Shown piece after piece: positions 16,741 to 25,415 of a stretch of 64,000 nucleotides of DNA; within the stretch, counting starts at the first letter, position 1, and every line of letters begins with the position of its first letter. This DNA is from Halorubrum sp. BV1 (GTDB lineage: Archaea; Halobacteriota; Halobacteria; Halobacteriales; Haloferacaceae), in the NCBI RefSeq assembly GCF_000746205.1, contig NZ_JQKV01000002.1, positions 682,001 through 746,000 of the forward strand. Reading direction: 5' to 3'. Position numbers and translations under genes: made by a program. The notes beneath the pieces were generated by a model that saw only the letters and a list, made by a program, of their open reading frames with translations, had not been told where the DNA came from and made no database searches.

Positions 16741-19203
16741 TCACTCCGAGACCACGTTACGGGCCGAGTTCGTCACCACGAGGATGCTGCTCGTCGCCAT
16801 CGCGAGCGCCGCGAGAAGGGGGTTGAGGACGCCCGTGACGGCCATGGGAATCGCGACCGCGTTGTAACAGAACGCCCAGCCGAGGTTCTGTTTGAGCCGG
16901 CGGTTCGTCCCGCGCGTGACGGCGAACAGCTCCGGAATCGCGGAGAGCCGGTCTTCGAGTAAGACGGCGTCCGCGGCGTCGGCCGCCAAGTCGGTCCCGC
17001 TCGCTATCGAGACGCCGATGTCGGCGGCCGCGAGCGCCGGCGCGTCGTTGCTCCCGTCGCCGACCATGGCGACACGCTCCGTCGCGGCGAGCCGCCGCAC
17101 CGTCTCGGCTTTCGCCTCCGGCGGGACCTCGGCGAACACCTCGTCGATGGCCGCGTGCGCCTCGAACCGCCGGGCCGCAGCGGGCGCGTCGCCGGTGAGC
17201 ACGACGACGCGCCGGCCGTCGGCAGCGAGGTCGTCCACCACGGCCTCCCACCCGTCGCGGACCTCGTCGCCGACGACGAGGACCCCTCGGACCGCGCCGT
17301 CCCAGCCGACGTACGCCGGGACGTTGCCGTCGCGTTCGGCCGCCTCGCCGGCCTCGCGAAGCGCGTCGGGAACCCGCCACGACGCGCCGTCGAAAAGCGA
17401 CCGGTGGCCGACGACGACCTCGGCGTCGTCGACGCGGCCCGAGACGCCCCGGTCTGTCACCTCGACGGCGGCGGCGGACGGGACCGATGCCGACCCGAGA
17501 TCTCCGGCCTCGGCCGTCGCCGCCGCGCCGCCGTCTGTCGCCGTCGGACGGCCGTCAGAATCGTCCGCCCCGCCGCCGCTCGCCGCGACGCCCTCGACTA
17601 TCGCCTCGGCGACCGGGTGCGGCGAGGCGCGCTCGACGGCGGCGGCGCGGCGACGGACGTCGGCGGCGGCGGCCGGCTCGGTGTCTCCTGTGGACGCGTC
17701 AGCCGACTGTCCGTCCAGCGTCACCGTGTCGAGCAGCCGCATCTCGCCGTCGGTGAGCGTCCCGGTCTTGTCGAGGACGACCGTGTCGACGTCGTCGGCG
17801 TCCTCGAAGACGGCGTCGGAGACGATCACGATCCCGCGGCGCGCGGCGTCGCGGATGCCGGCGGCGATCGCGAGCGGCGTCGCGAGCCCGAGCGCGCAGG
17901 GACACGACACGATGAGCACCGTGAGCCCAACGAGCGCGGCGTCGGTCGGCGAGCCGCCGAGGGCGAACGTCGCGCCCGCGGCGAGGGCCGCGACGACGAC
18001 GACGAGCGGGACGAACACGGTCGCGATCTTGTCGACGAGCCGCTGGACCCCGGACCGGGAACTCTGTATCTCCCACAAGAGGCGAACGAGGGTGTCGAGC
18101 GTGCTCGTGGCGTCCTCGCCGACCTCGACGACGACGGGCGCGTCCGTCACCACCGTGCCGCCGCGCACGGCGTCGCCCTCGCGTTTCGTCGCCGGTAGCG
18201 ACTCACCCGTGACGAGCGCCTCGTCGACGGCGGCGGTCCCGGAGACGACGGTCCCGTCGACCGGCACGCGCTCGCCGGGGCGGACCAACAGGTGATCTCC
18301 CGGCTCGACCGCGTCCACCGGAACCGTCTCGCCCGACTCGGTGCGGGCCTCGCGGTCGCCCGCGGCCGTCAGGTCGCTGAGGACGCCGGTCGCCCGCCGC
18401 TTGATCCGCGACTCGTAGTGGTTACCGGCGGTGACGACGAGGATGACGGCGATCGTCACGTCGAAGTAGAGATCGGTCCGGCCGAGGAACATCGCGAGCG
18501 TGCTGTAGGCGTACGAACTCACCGCCGCGAGCGACACCAGAAGATCCATGTTCGGCTGGCGTGCGCGGAGGCTGACGTAGGCTCCCCTGAGTATCGGATA
18601 CCCGGTGTAAAACAGCACGATGGAAGCGAACACCCACACCTGCGCGAACAGGTACGTCCCCGAGACGCCGCCGATGTCGAGGATCGGGTCGTAACCGAAG
18701 TAGGTCGGGTACAGAAAGAGGACGTACCACAGCATCGCCATCATCCCGAAAAATCCGCCGCCGATGAGGAACCGCACGACCGCCGCACCGTCGCCGTCGG
18801 GGTCCGGGTCCGCCCGGTCGCTCGCGGTGTACCCGGCGACCGACAGCCGGTCGGGAAGCTCCGCTTCGGTCACGGCGTCGGGGTCGTAGTCGACGCGGAT
18901 CGTGTCCGTGGCGTAGCTGGCCTCGGCGGCCGCGACGCCCGACTGCTCGCCAGCGGTCATCTCTAAGAACGATTCGCAGGTCGCACAGTGCATCCCGTCG
19001 ACGTGGAAGAAGGCCGTCTCTCCGTCGAAGTCCTCGTCGGGCTCCGCGTCCGGCCGGCGCTCCTCGACCTCGTCGAGGTCGTCGACATCGTCGAGCGAGC
19101 GCGCGACGGCGAGGCAGCCGCGACAGCAGAACTCGCCGTCGACGTCGGCGGCGGTGTGGGGATCGGCTCCCGTCGGCAGGTCACAGAGCGTGCAACTGGT
19201 CAT
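16741..19203 (-). CDS. Copper-type heavy-metal P-type ATPase (CPx, FixI/CcoI-like)
   Basis: An 820-residue P1B ATPase. The N-terminus has a Cys-rich metal site (SCTLCDLPTG, then FCCRGCLAVARSL) like that of oxidase-assembly ATPases. A heavy-metal-associated domain with GMHCATCE follows, then transmembrane helices with the CPC ion motif (SCPCALGLATPLA). The phosphorylation site is DKTGTLTDGE near residue 475, the nucleotide-binding HP motif is SPHPVAEAI, and the hinge is VGDGSNDAPAL. The nucleotide domain has a low-complexity Asp/Gly/Ala insertion. CPC indicates Cu(I) or Ag(I). Its position beside a ba3 oxidase operon suggests copper delivery for oxidase assembly rather than, or as well as, detoxification (inference). 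Confidence 0.92.
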   Translation of the reverse strand: MTSCTLCDLPTGADPHTAADVDGEFCCRGCLAVARSLDDVDDLDEVEERRPDAEPDEDFDGETAFFHVDGMHCATCESFLEMTAGEQSGVAAAEASYATDTIRVDYDPDAVTEAELPDRLSVAGYTASDRADPDPDGDGAAVVRFLIGGGFFGMMAMLWYVLFLYPTYFGYDPILDIGGVSGTYLFAQVWVFASIVLFYTGYPILRGAYVSLRARQPNMDLLVSLAAVSSYAYSTLAMFLGRTDLYFDVTIAVILVVTAGNHYESRIKRRATGVLSDLTAAGDREARTESGETVPVDAVEPGDHLLVRPGERVPVDGTVVSGTAAVDEALVTGESLPATKREGDAVRGGTVVTDAPVVVEVGEDATSTLDTLVRLLWEIQSSRSGVQRLVDKIATVFVPLVVVVAALAAGATFALGGSPTDAALVGLTVLIVSCPCALGLATPLAIAAGIRDAARRGIVIVSDAVFEDADDVDTVVLDKTGTLTDGEMRLLDTVTLDGQSADASTGDTEPAAAADVRRRAAAVERASPHPVAEAIVEGVAASGGGADDSDGRPTATDGGAAATAEAGDLGSASVPSAAAVEVTDRGVSGRVDDAEVVVGHRSLFDGASWRVPDALREAGEAAERDGNVPAYVGWDGAVRGVLVVGDEVRDGWEAVVDDLAADGRRVVVLTGDAPAAARRFEAHAAIDEVFAEVPPEAKAETVRRLAATERVAMVGDGSNDAPALAAADIGVSIASGTDLAADAADAVLLEDRLSAIPELFAVTRGTNRRLKQNLGWAFCYNAVAIPMAVTGVLNPLLAALAMATSSILVVTNSARNVVSE

Positions 19204-19303
19204 TGGTGGCGCGCGTCGGGTTGGAGGGGCGACGGTCGGCTAGGCGTTATGGCCGGTCGCAGTTATGCGGCTCGCCGCCGATCGGAGCGGGCTCCGCGAC
19301 CCG

Positions 19304-19501
19304 TCACGCCTCGTCGGGGTCCGCGCTTCCGCCGGCCGGTCCGAGGCTCCCGCCGGTGGCGATCCGGAGGCTCCCCCAGATGAGGAGCACGTTCACGAGC
19401 GTGATCGCCACGACGAAATCCGCTCGGTCGGCGATGAACACCACGGCGGGGATGAGCCCACCCAACACGAGCAACAGCGCCTGTTGGAGCGAGAAGTCCA
19501 T
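19304..19501 (-). CDS. Small membrane protein (65 aa)
   Basis: The product starts MDFSLQQALLLVLGGLIPAVV and contains two hydrophobic helices (about 6-24 and 28-48) followed by a Gly/Pro/Asp tail. No known motif is present. It lies between the copper ATPase and the oxidase operon, divergent from the latter, so a link to oxidase assembly is conceivable but unproven. A longer in-frame start near 19600 would run into the divergent promoter; the ATG at 19499-19501 has an AT-rich stretch (about 19524-19532) at the expected distance. Confidence 0.65.
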   Translation of the reverse strand: MDFSLQQALLLVLGGLIPAVVFIADRADFVVAITLVNVLLIWGSLRIATGGSLGPAGGSADPDEA

Positions 19502-19566
19502 ACGAGAAGGCGGAACCGATGGGTGATAGGTAACGGCAAAGTTCCCACATCGTGAGAACGAGTCGA

Positions 19567-19577
19567 TCGTATATGTC
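19567..19577 (+). promoter_or_regulatory. TATA box of the ba3 oxidase operon
   Basis: TCGTATATGTC is centred ~27 bp before the ATG at 19599, which predicts a leaderless start for the first oxidase subunit gene. Confidence 0.65.
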
Positions 19578-19598
19578 CGGGTACGCGTAATCCCGCCC

Positions 19599-19772
19599 AT
19601 GGGTCAAAACGAGACCGCGCACGGCGTCGACGACGTGGGCGGTGACGACGCGGAGTTCGATCCGATCGGCACGCTCACGCTCATCGGGATCTACTTCGCG
19701 ATCCTCGTGTTGTCGTGGGTGTATATCTACTACATCGAGTTTCTCGGTCGCGACCTCGTCGTGGTGGGGTGA
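19599..19772 (+). CDS. cbaD: ba3-type oxidase small subunit (CbaD-like, 57 aa)
   Basis: A 57-residue protein: an acidic hydrophilic N-terminus (MGQNETAHGVDDVGGDDAEF), then one transmembrane helix (GTLTLIGIYFAILVLSWVYIYYIEFLG). This is the shape of the subunit IIa-like peptide that precedes subunit II in haloarchaeal ba3 oxidase operons. It would pack beside subunits I and II in the membrane. It is the first gene of the operon, six bases ahead of subunit II. Confidence 0.78.
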   Translation: MGQNETAHGVDDVGGDDAEFDPIGTLTLIGIYFAILVLSWVYIYYIEFLGRDLVVVG

Positions 19773-19778
19773 TCACGG

Positions 19779-20291
19779 ATGCACATACACGCCTACGAGA
19801 AGCTCTGGCTCGCGTGCTCCGTCCTGTTGATCCTGCTTCTCATCGGTACGGTCACGTACGGAGCCGTCGGCCCGGGCATCGCGATGGTGGCGGACGACGA
19901 GCAGCCGATCGACTCGCAGAACCTCGACCAGACCGAGCGATTCGCCAACCCCGGCGTCGAGCAGGTCGGCGAAAACGAGTACGCGGCGTACGTCGTCGCC
20001 TACCAGTTCGGGTTCACCCCGGATCCGATTGTCGTCCCCGAAGACAGCACGGTGACGTTCTATGTCACCTCTAGGGATGTGACGCACGGCTTCGAGGTCG
20101 CCGGAACGAACGCGAACACCATGGTCATTCCGGGCGAGATCTCGACGCTCACCGTCGAGACCGAGGAACCAAAGGAGTACGGCCTCCTCTGTAACGAATA
20201 CTGCGGCGCTGGGCACCACGTGATGGAGGGGAAAGTCAACGTGGTCTCACAGTCCGAGTTCGAGTCTCAACAGGGAGGTGACAGCCAATGA
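19779..20291 (+). CDS. cbaB: Cytochrome oxidase subunit II, ba3 type
   Basis: A 170-residue subunit with one N-terminal transmembrane anchor (LWLACSVLLILLLIGTVTYG) and an exterior cupredoxin domain. The CuA ligands are complete: H in RDVTHGF, then C-x3-C-x3-H-x2-M in CNEYCGAGHHVM, with the intervening acidic residue. Only one membrane helix is present, as in Thermus ba3 subunit II. It receives electrons from a blue copper protein such as halocyanin and passes them to heme b in subunit I. The stop overlaps the subunit I start by four bases (ATGA). Confidence 0.95.
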   Translation: MHIHAYEKLWLACSVLLILLLIGTVTYGAVGPGIAMVADDEQPIDSQNLDQTERFANPGVEQVGENEYAAYVVAYQFGFTPDPIVVPEDSTVTFYVTSRDVTHGFEVAGTNANTMVIPGEISTLTVETEEPKEYGLLCNEYCGAGHHVMEGKVNVVSQSEFESQQGGDSQ

Positions 20292-22081
20292 GCGAGGCGC
20301 TCGAAGGCGATCGGAGCTTCATCGATAAGTACCCCGAAGAGGCGCGAATCGTTCGATCCGCGCTGCTCGGGGCGTTCCTCGCGCTCACCCTCGGCGCGAT
20401 CTTCGGGATCATCCAGACGCTCCACCGAACCGGCGTGTTCCGGGGGTTCATCTCCTCTACCGACTACTACACGTCATTGACCGCACACGGCGTGTTCCTC
20501 GCGATCAGCTTCACGACGTTCTTCCTCGTCGGCTTGTACACATGGGCGCTCGTTCGGAGCCTCGACCGGCCGCTCATCAACATCAAGATCACATGGACGT
20601 GGTACGCGCTGATGGCGATCGGGATGACGATGACCGGCATCTCCATTCTCGCCGGCTTCGTCGACGCGATCGAGATGAGCGCGGACGTGTTGTTCACCTT
20701 CTACGCGCCGCTGCAGGCGCACCCGCTGTTTTACACGGGACTCGCCGTGTTCATCGTCGGATCGTGGATCGCCGGCGCGGACTGGTTCCGGACGTTCCTC
20801 GCGTGGAAGCGCGAGCACCCCGACGAGCGGATCCCGCTGCAGACGTTCATGGTGCTGACGACCATGGCGATGTGGTACATCGCGTCGTCGGCGGTCGCGG
20901 CGTCCGTGCTGATATTCCTGCTCCCGTGGTCGCTCGGCTTCATCGACCAAGTGAACCCGACGCTCACGCGGACGCTGTTCTGGTTCTTCGGTCACCCCGT
21001 CGTGTACTTCTGGTTAATGCCGGCGTACCTGCTCTGGTACACCGTCTTACCCAAAATCGCCGGCGGGCGGCTGTTCAGCGACCCGCTCGCGAGGGTCGTG
21101 TTCGTGTTGTTCCTCCTGCTCTCGACGCCGGTCGGGATCCACCACCAGTACCTCGACCCCGGCATCGCGGAGGGATTCAAGTTCATCTCGATGACGAACA
21201 CGATGTTCCTACTGCTTCCGAGCCTGCTCACGGCGTTCACGGTGGTGGCGAGCGTCGAGTATGGTGCCCGTCAGCGGGGCGGCACCGGGCTGCTCGGCTG
21301 GCTCACGGACCTCCCGTGGCGCAAGCCGGAGTTCACCGGGATGATGCTCGCCGGGCTGATGTTCGCGGCCGGCGGGTTCTCCGGGATGGTGAACGCCGGA
21401 ATGAACATCAACTACATGATCCACAACACGATCTGGGTCCCCGGTCACTTCCACCTCACCGTGGGGACCGCCGTGGCGCTCACGTTCATGGCGGCGACCT
21501 ACTGGATCTGGCCGCAGATCTCGAACAAACCGATCTACAGCCGGACGATCGGGCTGTTCCAGGTCGTCGTCTGGTTCATCGGCATGGCGCTCATGTCCAA
21601 CGCCATGCACGCGCAGGGGATCATGGGCGTCCCGCGCCGGACCGCCGAGCCGGAGTACTCCGGCTTCGACTACCCGATGATGTTCGGCGGGTTCGAGGAA
21701 CTCAACATCCAGATCGCGATTGGCGGGACGCTGCTTTTCGTCTCGACAGTGCTGTTCATCGCGAACCTCGTGCTCACGATGGGGAACCCGAAGGTCTCCG
21801 GGCTCGCGGACCCGCTTCCGCCGGCGCTCTCCGGTCCCGACGACGCGCCGCAGGTCCTCGACAACCTCCGGCTGTGGGTCGGCATCGCGCTCACCCTCGT
21901 CGTCCTCGCGTACGCGCTCCCGCTCGCGGCGATCATCAACCGCGGCGGGCTCCTCGGGTCTGGGGTCGGCTCGTATCCCGTGTGGCTCGGGCCCGCGTTC
22001 GACGCGCTGGTGAGCGCCCTGACTCCGCTCGCTGACGGAGCACGCGACGTGGCGGCCGCGCTCGTGGGGGTGGGCAAATGA
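20288..22081 (+). CDS. cbaA: Cytochrome oxidase subunit I, ba3 type
   Basis: A 597-residue heme-copper oxidase catalytic subunit with ~13 membrane helices. Ligands visible are the low-spin heme His in LTAHGVFLA, the CuB/Tyr crosslink motif WFFGHPVVYFWLMP, CuB histidines in GIHHQYLDPG, and heme histidines in IWVPGHFHLTVG. The sequence is of the B family, lacking the D-channel pattern of aa3 enzymes. It reduces oxygen to water at the cytoplasmic membrane and pumps protons; B-type enzymes usually have high oxygen affinity. The ATGA overlaps at both ends tie it tightly to its neighbours. Confidence 0.96.
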   Translation: MSEALEGDRSFIDKYPEEARIVRSALLGAFLALTLGAIFGIIQTLHRTGVFRGFISSTDYYTSLTAHGVFLAISFTTFFLVGLYTWALVRSLDRPLINIKITWTWYALMAIGMTMTGISILAGFVDAIEMSADVLFTFYAPLQAHPLFYTGLAVFIVGSWIAGADWFRTFLAWKREHPDERIPLQTFMVLTTMAMWYIASSAVAASVLIFLLPWSLGFIDQVNPTLTRTLFWFFGHPVVYFWLMPAYLLWYTVLPKIAGGRLFSDPLARVVFVLFLLLSTPVGIHHQYLDPGIAEGFKFISMTNTMFLLLPSLLTAFTVVASVEYGARQRGGTGLLGWLTDLPWRKPEFTGMMLAGLMFAAGGFSGMVNAGMNINYMIHNTIWVPGHFHLTVGTAVALTFMAATYWIWPQISNKPIYSRTIGLFQVVVWFIGMALMSNAMHAQGIMGVPRRTAEPEYSGFDYPMMFGGFEELNIQIAIGGTLLFVSTVLFIANLVLTMGNPKVSGLADPLPPALSGPDDAPQVLDNLRLWVGIALTLVVLAYALPLAAIINRGGLLGSGVGSYPVWLGPAFDALVSALTPLADGARDVAAALVGVGK

Positions 22082-22293
22082 GCCTCGACGTGAGCCGCGG
22101 CGGACTCCTCGTGACGCTCGCCATCTTCGGCGTGATCATCTACGAGATGCGGACCGTGCTGGATTTCATCGGGATCGAACTGCCGCTCATCCCGTACATG
22201 GCCGCGGTCTTCGCGCTCGCCGGGCTGACGCTCTGGGTCATCTCGCTCACCGGCGGCTGGCGGACCGACACCGGCGGCAACGACCCGGCGTAG
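22078..22293 (+). CDS. Small membrane protein of the ba3 oxidase operon (71 aa)
   Basis: A 71-residue protein with two hydrophobic helices (SRGGLLVTLAIFGVIIYEM and LIPYMAAVFALAGLTLWVIS) and a short polar tail. It overlaps the end of subunit I by four bases (ATGA), so it is translated with it. It is probably the fourth oxidase subunit or an assembly factor, corresponding by position to the additional small subunit described for the Natronomonas ba3 oxidase; the exact name is uncertain. No metal ligands are visible. Confidence 0.75.
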   Translation: MSLDVSRGGLLVTLAIFGVIIYEMRTVLDFIGIELPLIPYMAAVFALAGLTLWVISLTGGWRTDTGGNDPA

Positions 22294-22380
22294 CGCCGGT
22301 TCTCTCGCGCCGTCCCGGATCCGGGTCCACCGGCTCGTGTACCGACAACCGTACGTTTCTCCCGAACCTACCGGTACCGC

Positions 22381-22644
22381 ATGGACCGCACCCGCGTCAC
22401 CGTCATGTGTGCCGACTGTTCGTTCGAGTCCGAACACGAGCGACTCCGTGACGCGCGCGTCGCCCTCGACGACCACGCGGCGACGGGTCACGACGTGCAG
22501 TGGGAGATCGAGTCGCTCGCGGCCGGCGTGACGCAGGCCGGAGCCGACGCGGGCGTCTGCGGTCGACCGGAGTGTACGACCGCCGACTCGCCGCTCCTCG
22601 ATCCGCCGGGGGCGGACTCGTCAGAAGGCGACGACGGACGGTGA
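22381..22644 (+). CDS. C2H2-like zinc-finger microprotein (87 aa)
   Basis: An acidic 87-residue protein with C10-x2-C13 followed by H32-x4-H37, the same single-finger layout as the protein at 1060-1269. A second Cys pair (CGRPEC) lies in the C-terminal half, which is otherwise low in complexity (ADSSEGDDG). The finger helix is RLRDARVALDDHAATGH. Function unknown; it could bind nucleic acid or protein. It is a single gene between the oxidase operon and the convergent phosphohexomutase. Confidence 0.75.
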   Translation: MDRTRVTVMCADCSFESEHERLRDARVALDDHAATGHDVQWEIESLAAGVTQAGADAGVCGRPECTTADSPLLDPPGADSSEGDDGR

Positions 22645-22659
22645 GCGGCCGAACGCCCG

Positions 22660-24024
22660 CTAGCGGCCGCTCTCGACCGCGACTCGCATGTCCATCGCGA
22701 GCTGTTCGGCGCGGTCGGCGTCGGCGGACTCGGCGTAGATCCGTATCTTCGGTTCCGTGCCCGACGGGCGTACGAGCACCCACGCGTCGCCGTAGTCGAG
22801 CCGGTAGCCGTCGGTGGTGTTCGGCTCGGCGTCGGCGGTCTCCACGTACGCTCGCGCGGCGGAGAGCATCTCGTCGCGCTCGTCGCCGTCCTCGTACTCG
22901 ACGTTGAGTCGCACGAAGTGGTAGTCGGTGTAGGGGGCGACGACCTCGCTCGCGGGCGCGCCGTCCGCGGCCGCGAGCAGTTCGAGGAATCGCGCGCCGA
23001 TGTACGCGCCGTCGCGGGAGAGCCGATACGGCGGGAAGAACACCCCACCGTTGCCCTCGCCGGCGATGGGCACGGTCGTGCCCTCGGCGTGGAGTTCGCG
23101 CGTGCGGGTGATAATGTTCGTCGCGCCGATGGGCGTGAGTTCGAGGTCGGCGTCGTTGTTCGCGCAGACGTCGACGAGGCGCTGGGAGACGTTGACCGCG
23201 CTGACGACGGCGTCGTCGGGGGCGAGGCAGGCGTCGGCCATCGCCGCAAAGGAGGTGTCACCGTCGACGAACGCGCCCGTTTCGTCGACGAAAACGGCGC
23301 GGTCGGCGTCGCCGTCGTGGGCGATCCCCACATCGGCCTCGGAGGTCGCGACGAGCCGCGAGAGGTCGGCGAGGTGCTCCGGGACGGGCTCGGACTCCCG
23401 GCCCGGAAAGTGACCGTCGGGCGTCGCGTTCACCGTCAACACGTCACAGCCGAGCTCACGGTAGATCCGGGGAGATGCAAGCGAGGCCGCGCCGTGGCCC
23501 GGATCGATAGCGACCGTGAGGTCGGCGTTGGCGATGGCCGCGGCGTCGACCGCGTCGACGAGCTGATCGACGTAGTCGTCGACGACGCCCGCGACGGCGG
23601 TCGTCGCGCCGGCGGTCCGCCAGTCGGCGTGATCGTATTCGTCGTCCAGCACGCGGCGCTCGACGCGTTCGAGCACGTCGACGGACAGCTCAACGCCGTC
23701 GCCGCCGACCAGTTTGATCCCGTTGAACTCCGGCGGGTTGTGCGAGGCGGTGACCAACACGCAGGGGACCCCCGCGGACTCACAGTAGTTCCCGACCGCG
23801 GGCGTCGGCACCACGCCGAGCCGGTCGACGTCGCAGCCGACAGCGGCGAGACCGCTCGCGGCCGCGTTGGCGAACAGCTCGCCCGTGGTGCGGGTGTCGC
23901 GGGCGACGGCGACCCGGTCTGTGTCCCACACCGTCCCGGCCGCCTTCGCGATGTCGAGCACGAGTTCCGGGGTGAGATACCGGAGCGCGACCCCGCGAAT
24001 GCCGCTGGATCCGAACAGCTCCAT
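22660..24024 (-). CDS. glmM: Phosphohexomutase (phosphoglucosamine mutase / phosphomannomutase family)
   Basis: A 454-residue alpha-D-phosphohexomutase with all four domains. Domain 1 has the phosphoserine loop VTASHNPPEFNGIKL. Domain 2 has the metal loop GIAHDGDADR. Domain 3 has the sugar-binding loop AGEGNGGVFF, and domain 4 the phosphate-binding loop RPSGTEPKIRIY. The N-terminus MELFGSSGIRG is typical of archaeal GlmM/PMM. It interconverts hexose 6- and 1-phosphates for nucleotide-sugar and glycoprotein synthesis. Glucosamine and mannose specificity cannot be separated from sequence alone, so the symbol is provisional. A GCTTTCCC element (~24048-24055) lies at leaderless distance. Confidence 0.88.
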   Translation of the reverse strand: MELFGSSGIRGVALRYLTPELVLDIAKAAGTVWDTDRVAVARDTRTTGELFANAAASGLAAVGCDVDRLGVVPTPAVGNYCESAGVPCVLVTASHNPPEFNGIKLVGGDGVELSVDVLERVERRVLDDEYDHADWRTAGATTAVAGVVDDYVDQLVDAVDAAAIANADLTVAIDPGHGAASLASPRIYRELGCDVLTVNATPDGHFPGRESEPVPEHLADLSRLVATSEADVGIAHDGDADRAVFVDETGAFVDGDTSFAAMADACLAPDDAVVSAVNVSQRLVDVCANNDADLELTPIGATNIITRTRELHAEGTTVPIAGEGNGGVFFPPYRLSRDGAYIGARFLELLAAADGAPASEVVAPYTDYHFVRLNVEYEDGDERDEMLSAARAYVETADAEPNTTDGYRLDYGDAWVLVRPSGTEPKIRIYAESADADRAEQLAMDMRVAVESGR

Positions 24025-24142
24025 GGGCGGTCACAGACTTCCCGACGGGAAAGCGGTTCCGAACCGGGAGAGGGCGGACGTCGCGGCGCGACGGCGGAGG
24101 CGTCGCCGTGCGGTTCAAACCCGTGCCGTCCCCACGAGACGT

Positions 24143-24739
24143 ATGGAACGCACGCGACGCGAGCTGTTGGGACGCGGTGCCCTCGCCGCGGTCGGCACGG
24201 TCGGTATCGCCGGCTGTCTCGACTTCGCTGCCGGCGACGGCCCGCAGGGACCAGCGGGAACGCCGGAGACGCTGACCTGTGAGGACGAGGCGTTCGTTCG
24301 GCTCGATCCGCCGATCGACGGTCCGGTCGAGGGCACGGTCGTCGACGCGCCCGAAACCCGACTGGAACTGTCGAGCGAGGGCACAGCAGAGACCTACGGG
24401 CAGTCCGTCCGCGTCGTGCTTCGGAACACCGGCGACGCGGCGACGACGACGCTCGGCAGGTACGCGTACGCGATTCAACGCGAGACGGACGCGGGGTGGC
24501 TCGACGTCAGAGGCTCGACGACGGGCGAGCCGGCCGAGCTCCCGCGGGCGGAAGAGGAGTTCGGAACCACCGGCGCGTACAGCTGGGAGATACGGCTCGA
24601 CGAGGCGGCGGTCGCGTCGGCGGTTCCCGACCTCGACCTCGCCGTCTGTCCGCCGCTCGGAGCGGGGACCCACCGGTTCGTCTACTGGGGGGCCGTCGAC
24701 GCGCCGCCGCTCGGCGTCGAGTTCGATCTGATCGGCTGA
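24143..24739 (+). CDS. Tat-exported lipoprotein, unknown function
   Basis: A 198-residue secreted protein. The N-terminus ERTRRELLGRGALAAVGTVGIAGCLD combines a twin-arginine region, a hydrophobic core and a lipobox ending in Cys, typical of haloarchaeal Tat lipoproteins. The mature part looks like one beta-sandwich domain (ETYGQSVRVVLRNTGDAATTTLGRYAYAIQ, then GAYSWEIRLDEAAV, ending HRFVYWGA); each excerpt is a landmark only. Two cysteines besides the lipobox might form a disulfide. No catalytic motif is visible. It is divergent from glmM. Confidence 0.8.
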   Translation: MERTRRELLGRGALAAVGTVGIAGCLDFAAGDGPQGPAGTPETLTCEDEAFVRLDPPIDGPVEGTVVDAPETRLELSSEGTAETYGQSVRVVLRNTGDAATTTLGRYAYAIQRETDAGWLDVRGSTTGEPAELPRAEEEFGTTGAYSWEIRLDEAAVASAVPDLDLAVCPPLGAGTHRFVYWGAVDAPPLGVEFDLIG

Positions 24740-24763
24740 GCAGACCGGAGGTCGAAAAAGCGG

Positions 24764-25372
24764 TTAGTACGGTGCCCACTGAGAGGGCTGTTCAACGCGT
24801 CCGCGGACGCGGAACTCTCGGTCGTCGCCGTCGACGCGCGTTTCGAGGACGACTTCGAACGGCTCGTGAAGCGTGTGGACGACTTGCTCGTCGTGGGCGG
24901 TCGAGTTGAGCACCCCGACGAAGGGCCAGCCCTCTCCGGAGGTCTGAGAGGTCAGCACGCGGGTGAACTGGTAGATGCGCTCTGGGTCCCAGTACATCAG
25001 AAGCTGCGAGAGCGAGTAGACGCCGACCGCGCGCTGCTTGCCGGCCGAGGACTCGACGATGTCCGTGAACTTGATTCCGATGTCCGTGAGGTTCCCGGCG
25101 CTTGCGACGTACTTCGTCGAGGGGGTGTCCGGACGCTTGTCGCCCTGCTCGTGGGTGACACAGTCGATGACGATCACGTCGTCACCGTCGCGGCCGGTGA
25201 TCGACTCGTAGTCGGCGCGGACCTTCTCCGCGGTTCGGCCCGTCGAGATCACGACCGGCTCGTCGACCCAGTCCGCGAGCAGGCGGGTGAAAAGATCGTA
25301 CTTCCCGCTCATCGGCGGACCGCTGAGGAGGACGCTGTCCGCGTTCCGGACAGCGTCTGGAAGTACGCTCAT
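24764..25372 (-). CDS. RecA/RAD55-like ATPase-fold protein with altered Walker A
   Basis: A 202-residue protein of the KaiC/RAD55 superfamily. The P-loop is GPPMSGKY (residues 18-25); the Ser/Thr that normally follows Lys is Tyr, so magnesium and ATP handling may be weakened. A Walker B-like strand is DDVIVIDCVTHE, and QRAVGVYSLSQLLMYWDPERIYQF follows. The C-terminus is a beta hairpin ending in VEQPSQWAPY. It has its own promoter: GGTTTTACCC (25396-25405) lies ~28 bp before the ATG. It follows a small gene and a canonical RAD55-like ATPase on the same strand, close to the chemotaxis block. It may be a signalling or regulatory ATPase. Confidence 0.8.
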   Translation of the reverse strand: MSVLPDAVRNADSVLLSGPPMSGKYDLFTRLLADWVDEPVVISTGRTAEKVRADYESITGRDGDDVIVIDCVTHEQGDKRPDTPSTKYVASAGNLTDIGIKFTDIVESSAGKQRAVGVYSLSQLLMYWDPERIYQFTRVLTSQTSGEGWPFVGVLNSTAHDEQVVHTLHEPFEVVLETRVDGDDREFRVRGRVEQPSQWAPY

Positions 25373-25415
25373 TGATGTTGATTGGAGCGAGGGTGGGTAA
25401 AACCCTTCCGAGGAT

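Noticed and set aside
16741..22293. Metal-resistance island
   Set aside because: Apart from the ATPase there are no regulators, chaperones or mobile genes; the oxidase neighbours suggest cofactor assembly instead.
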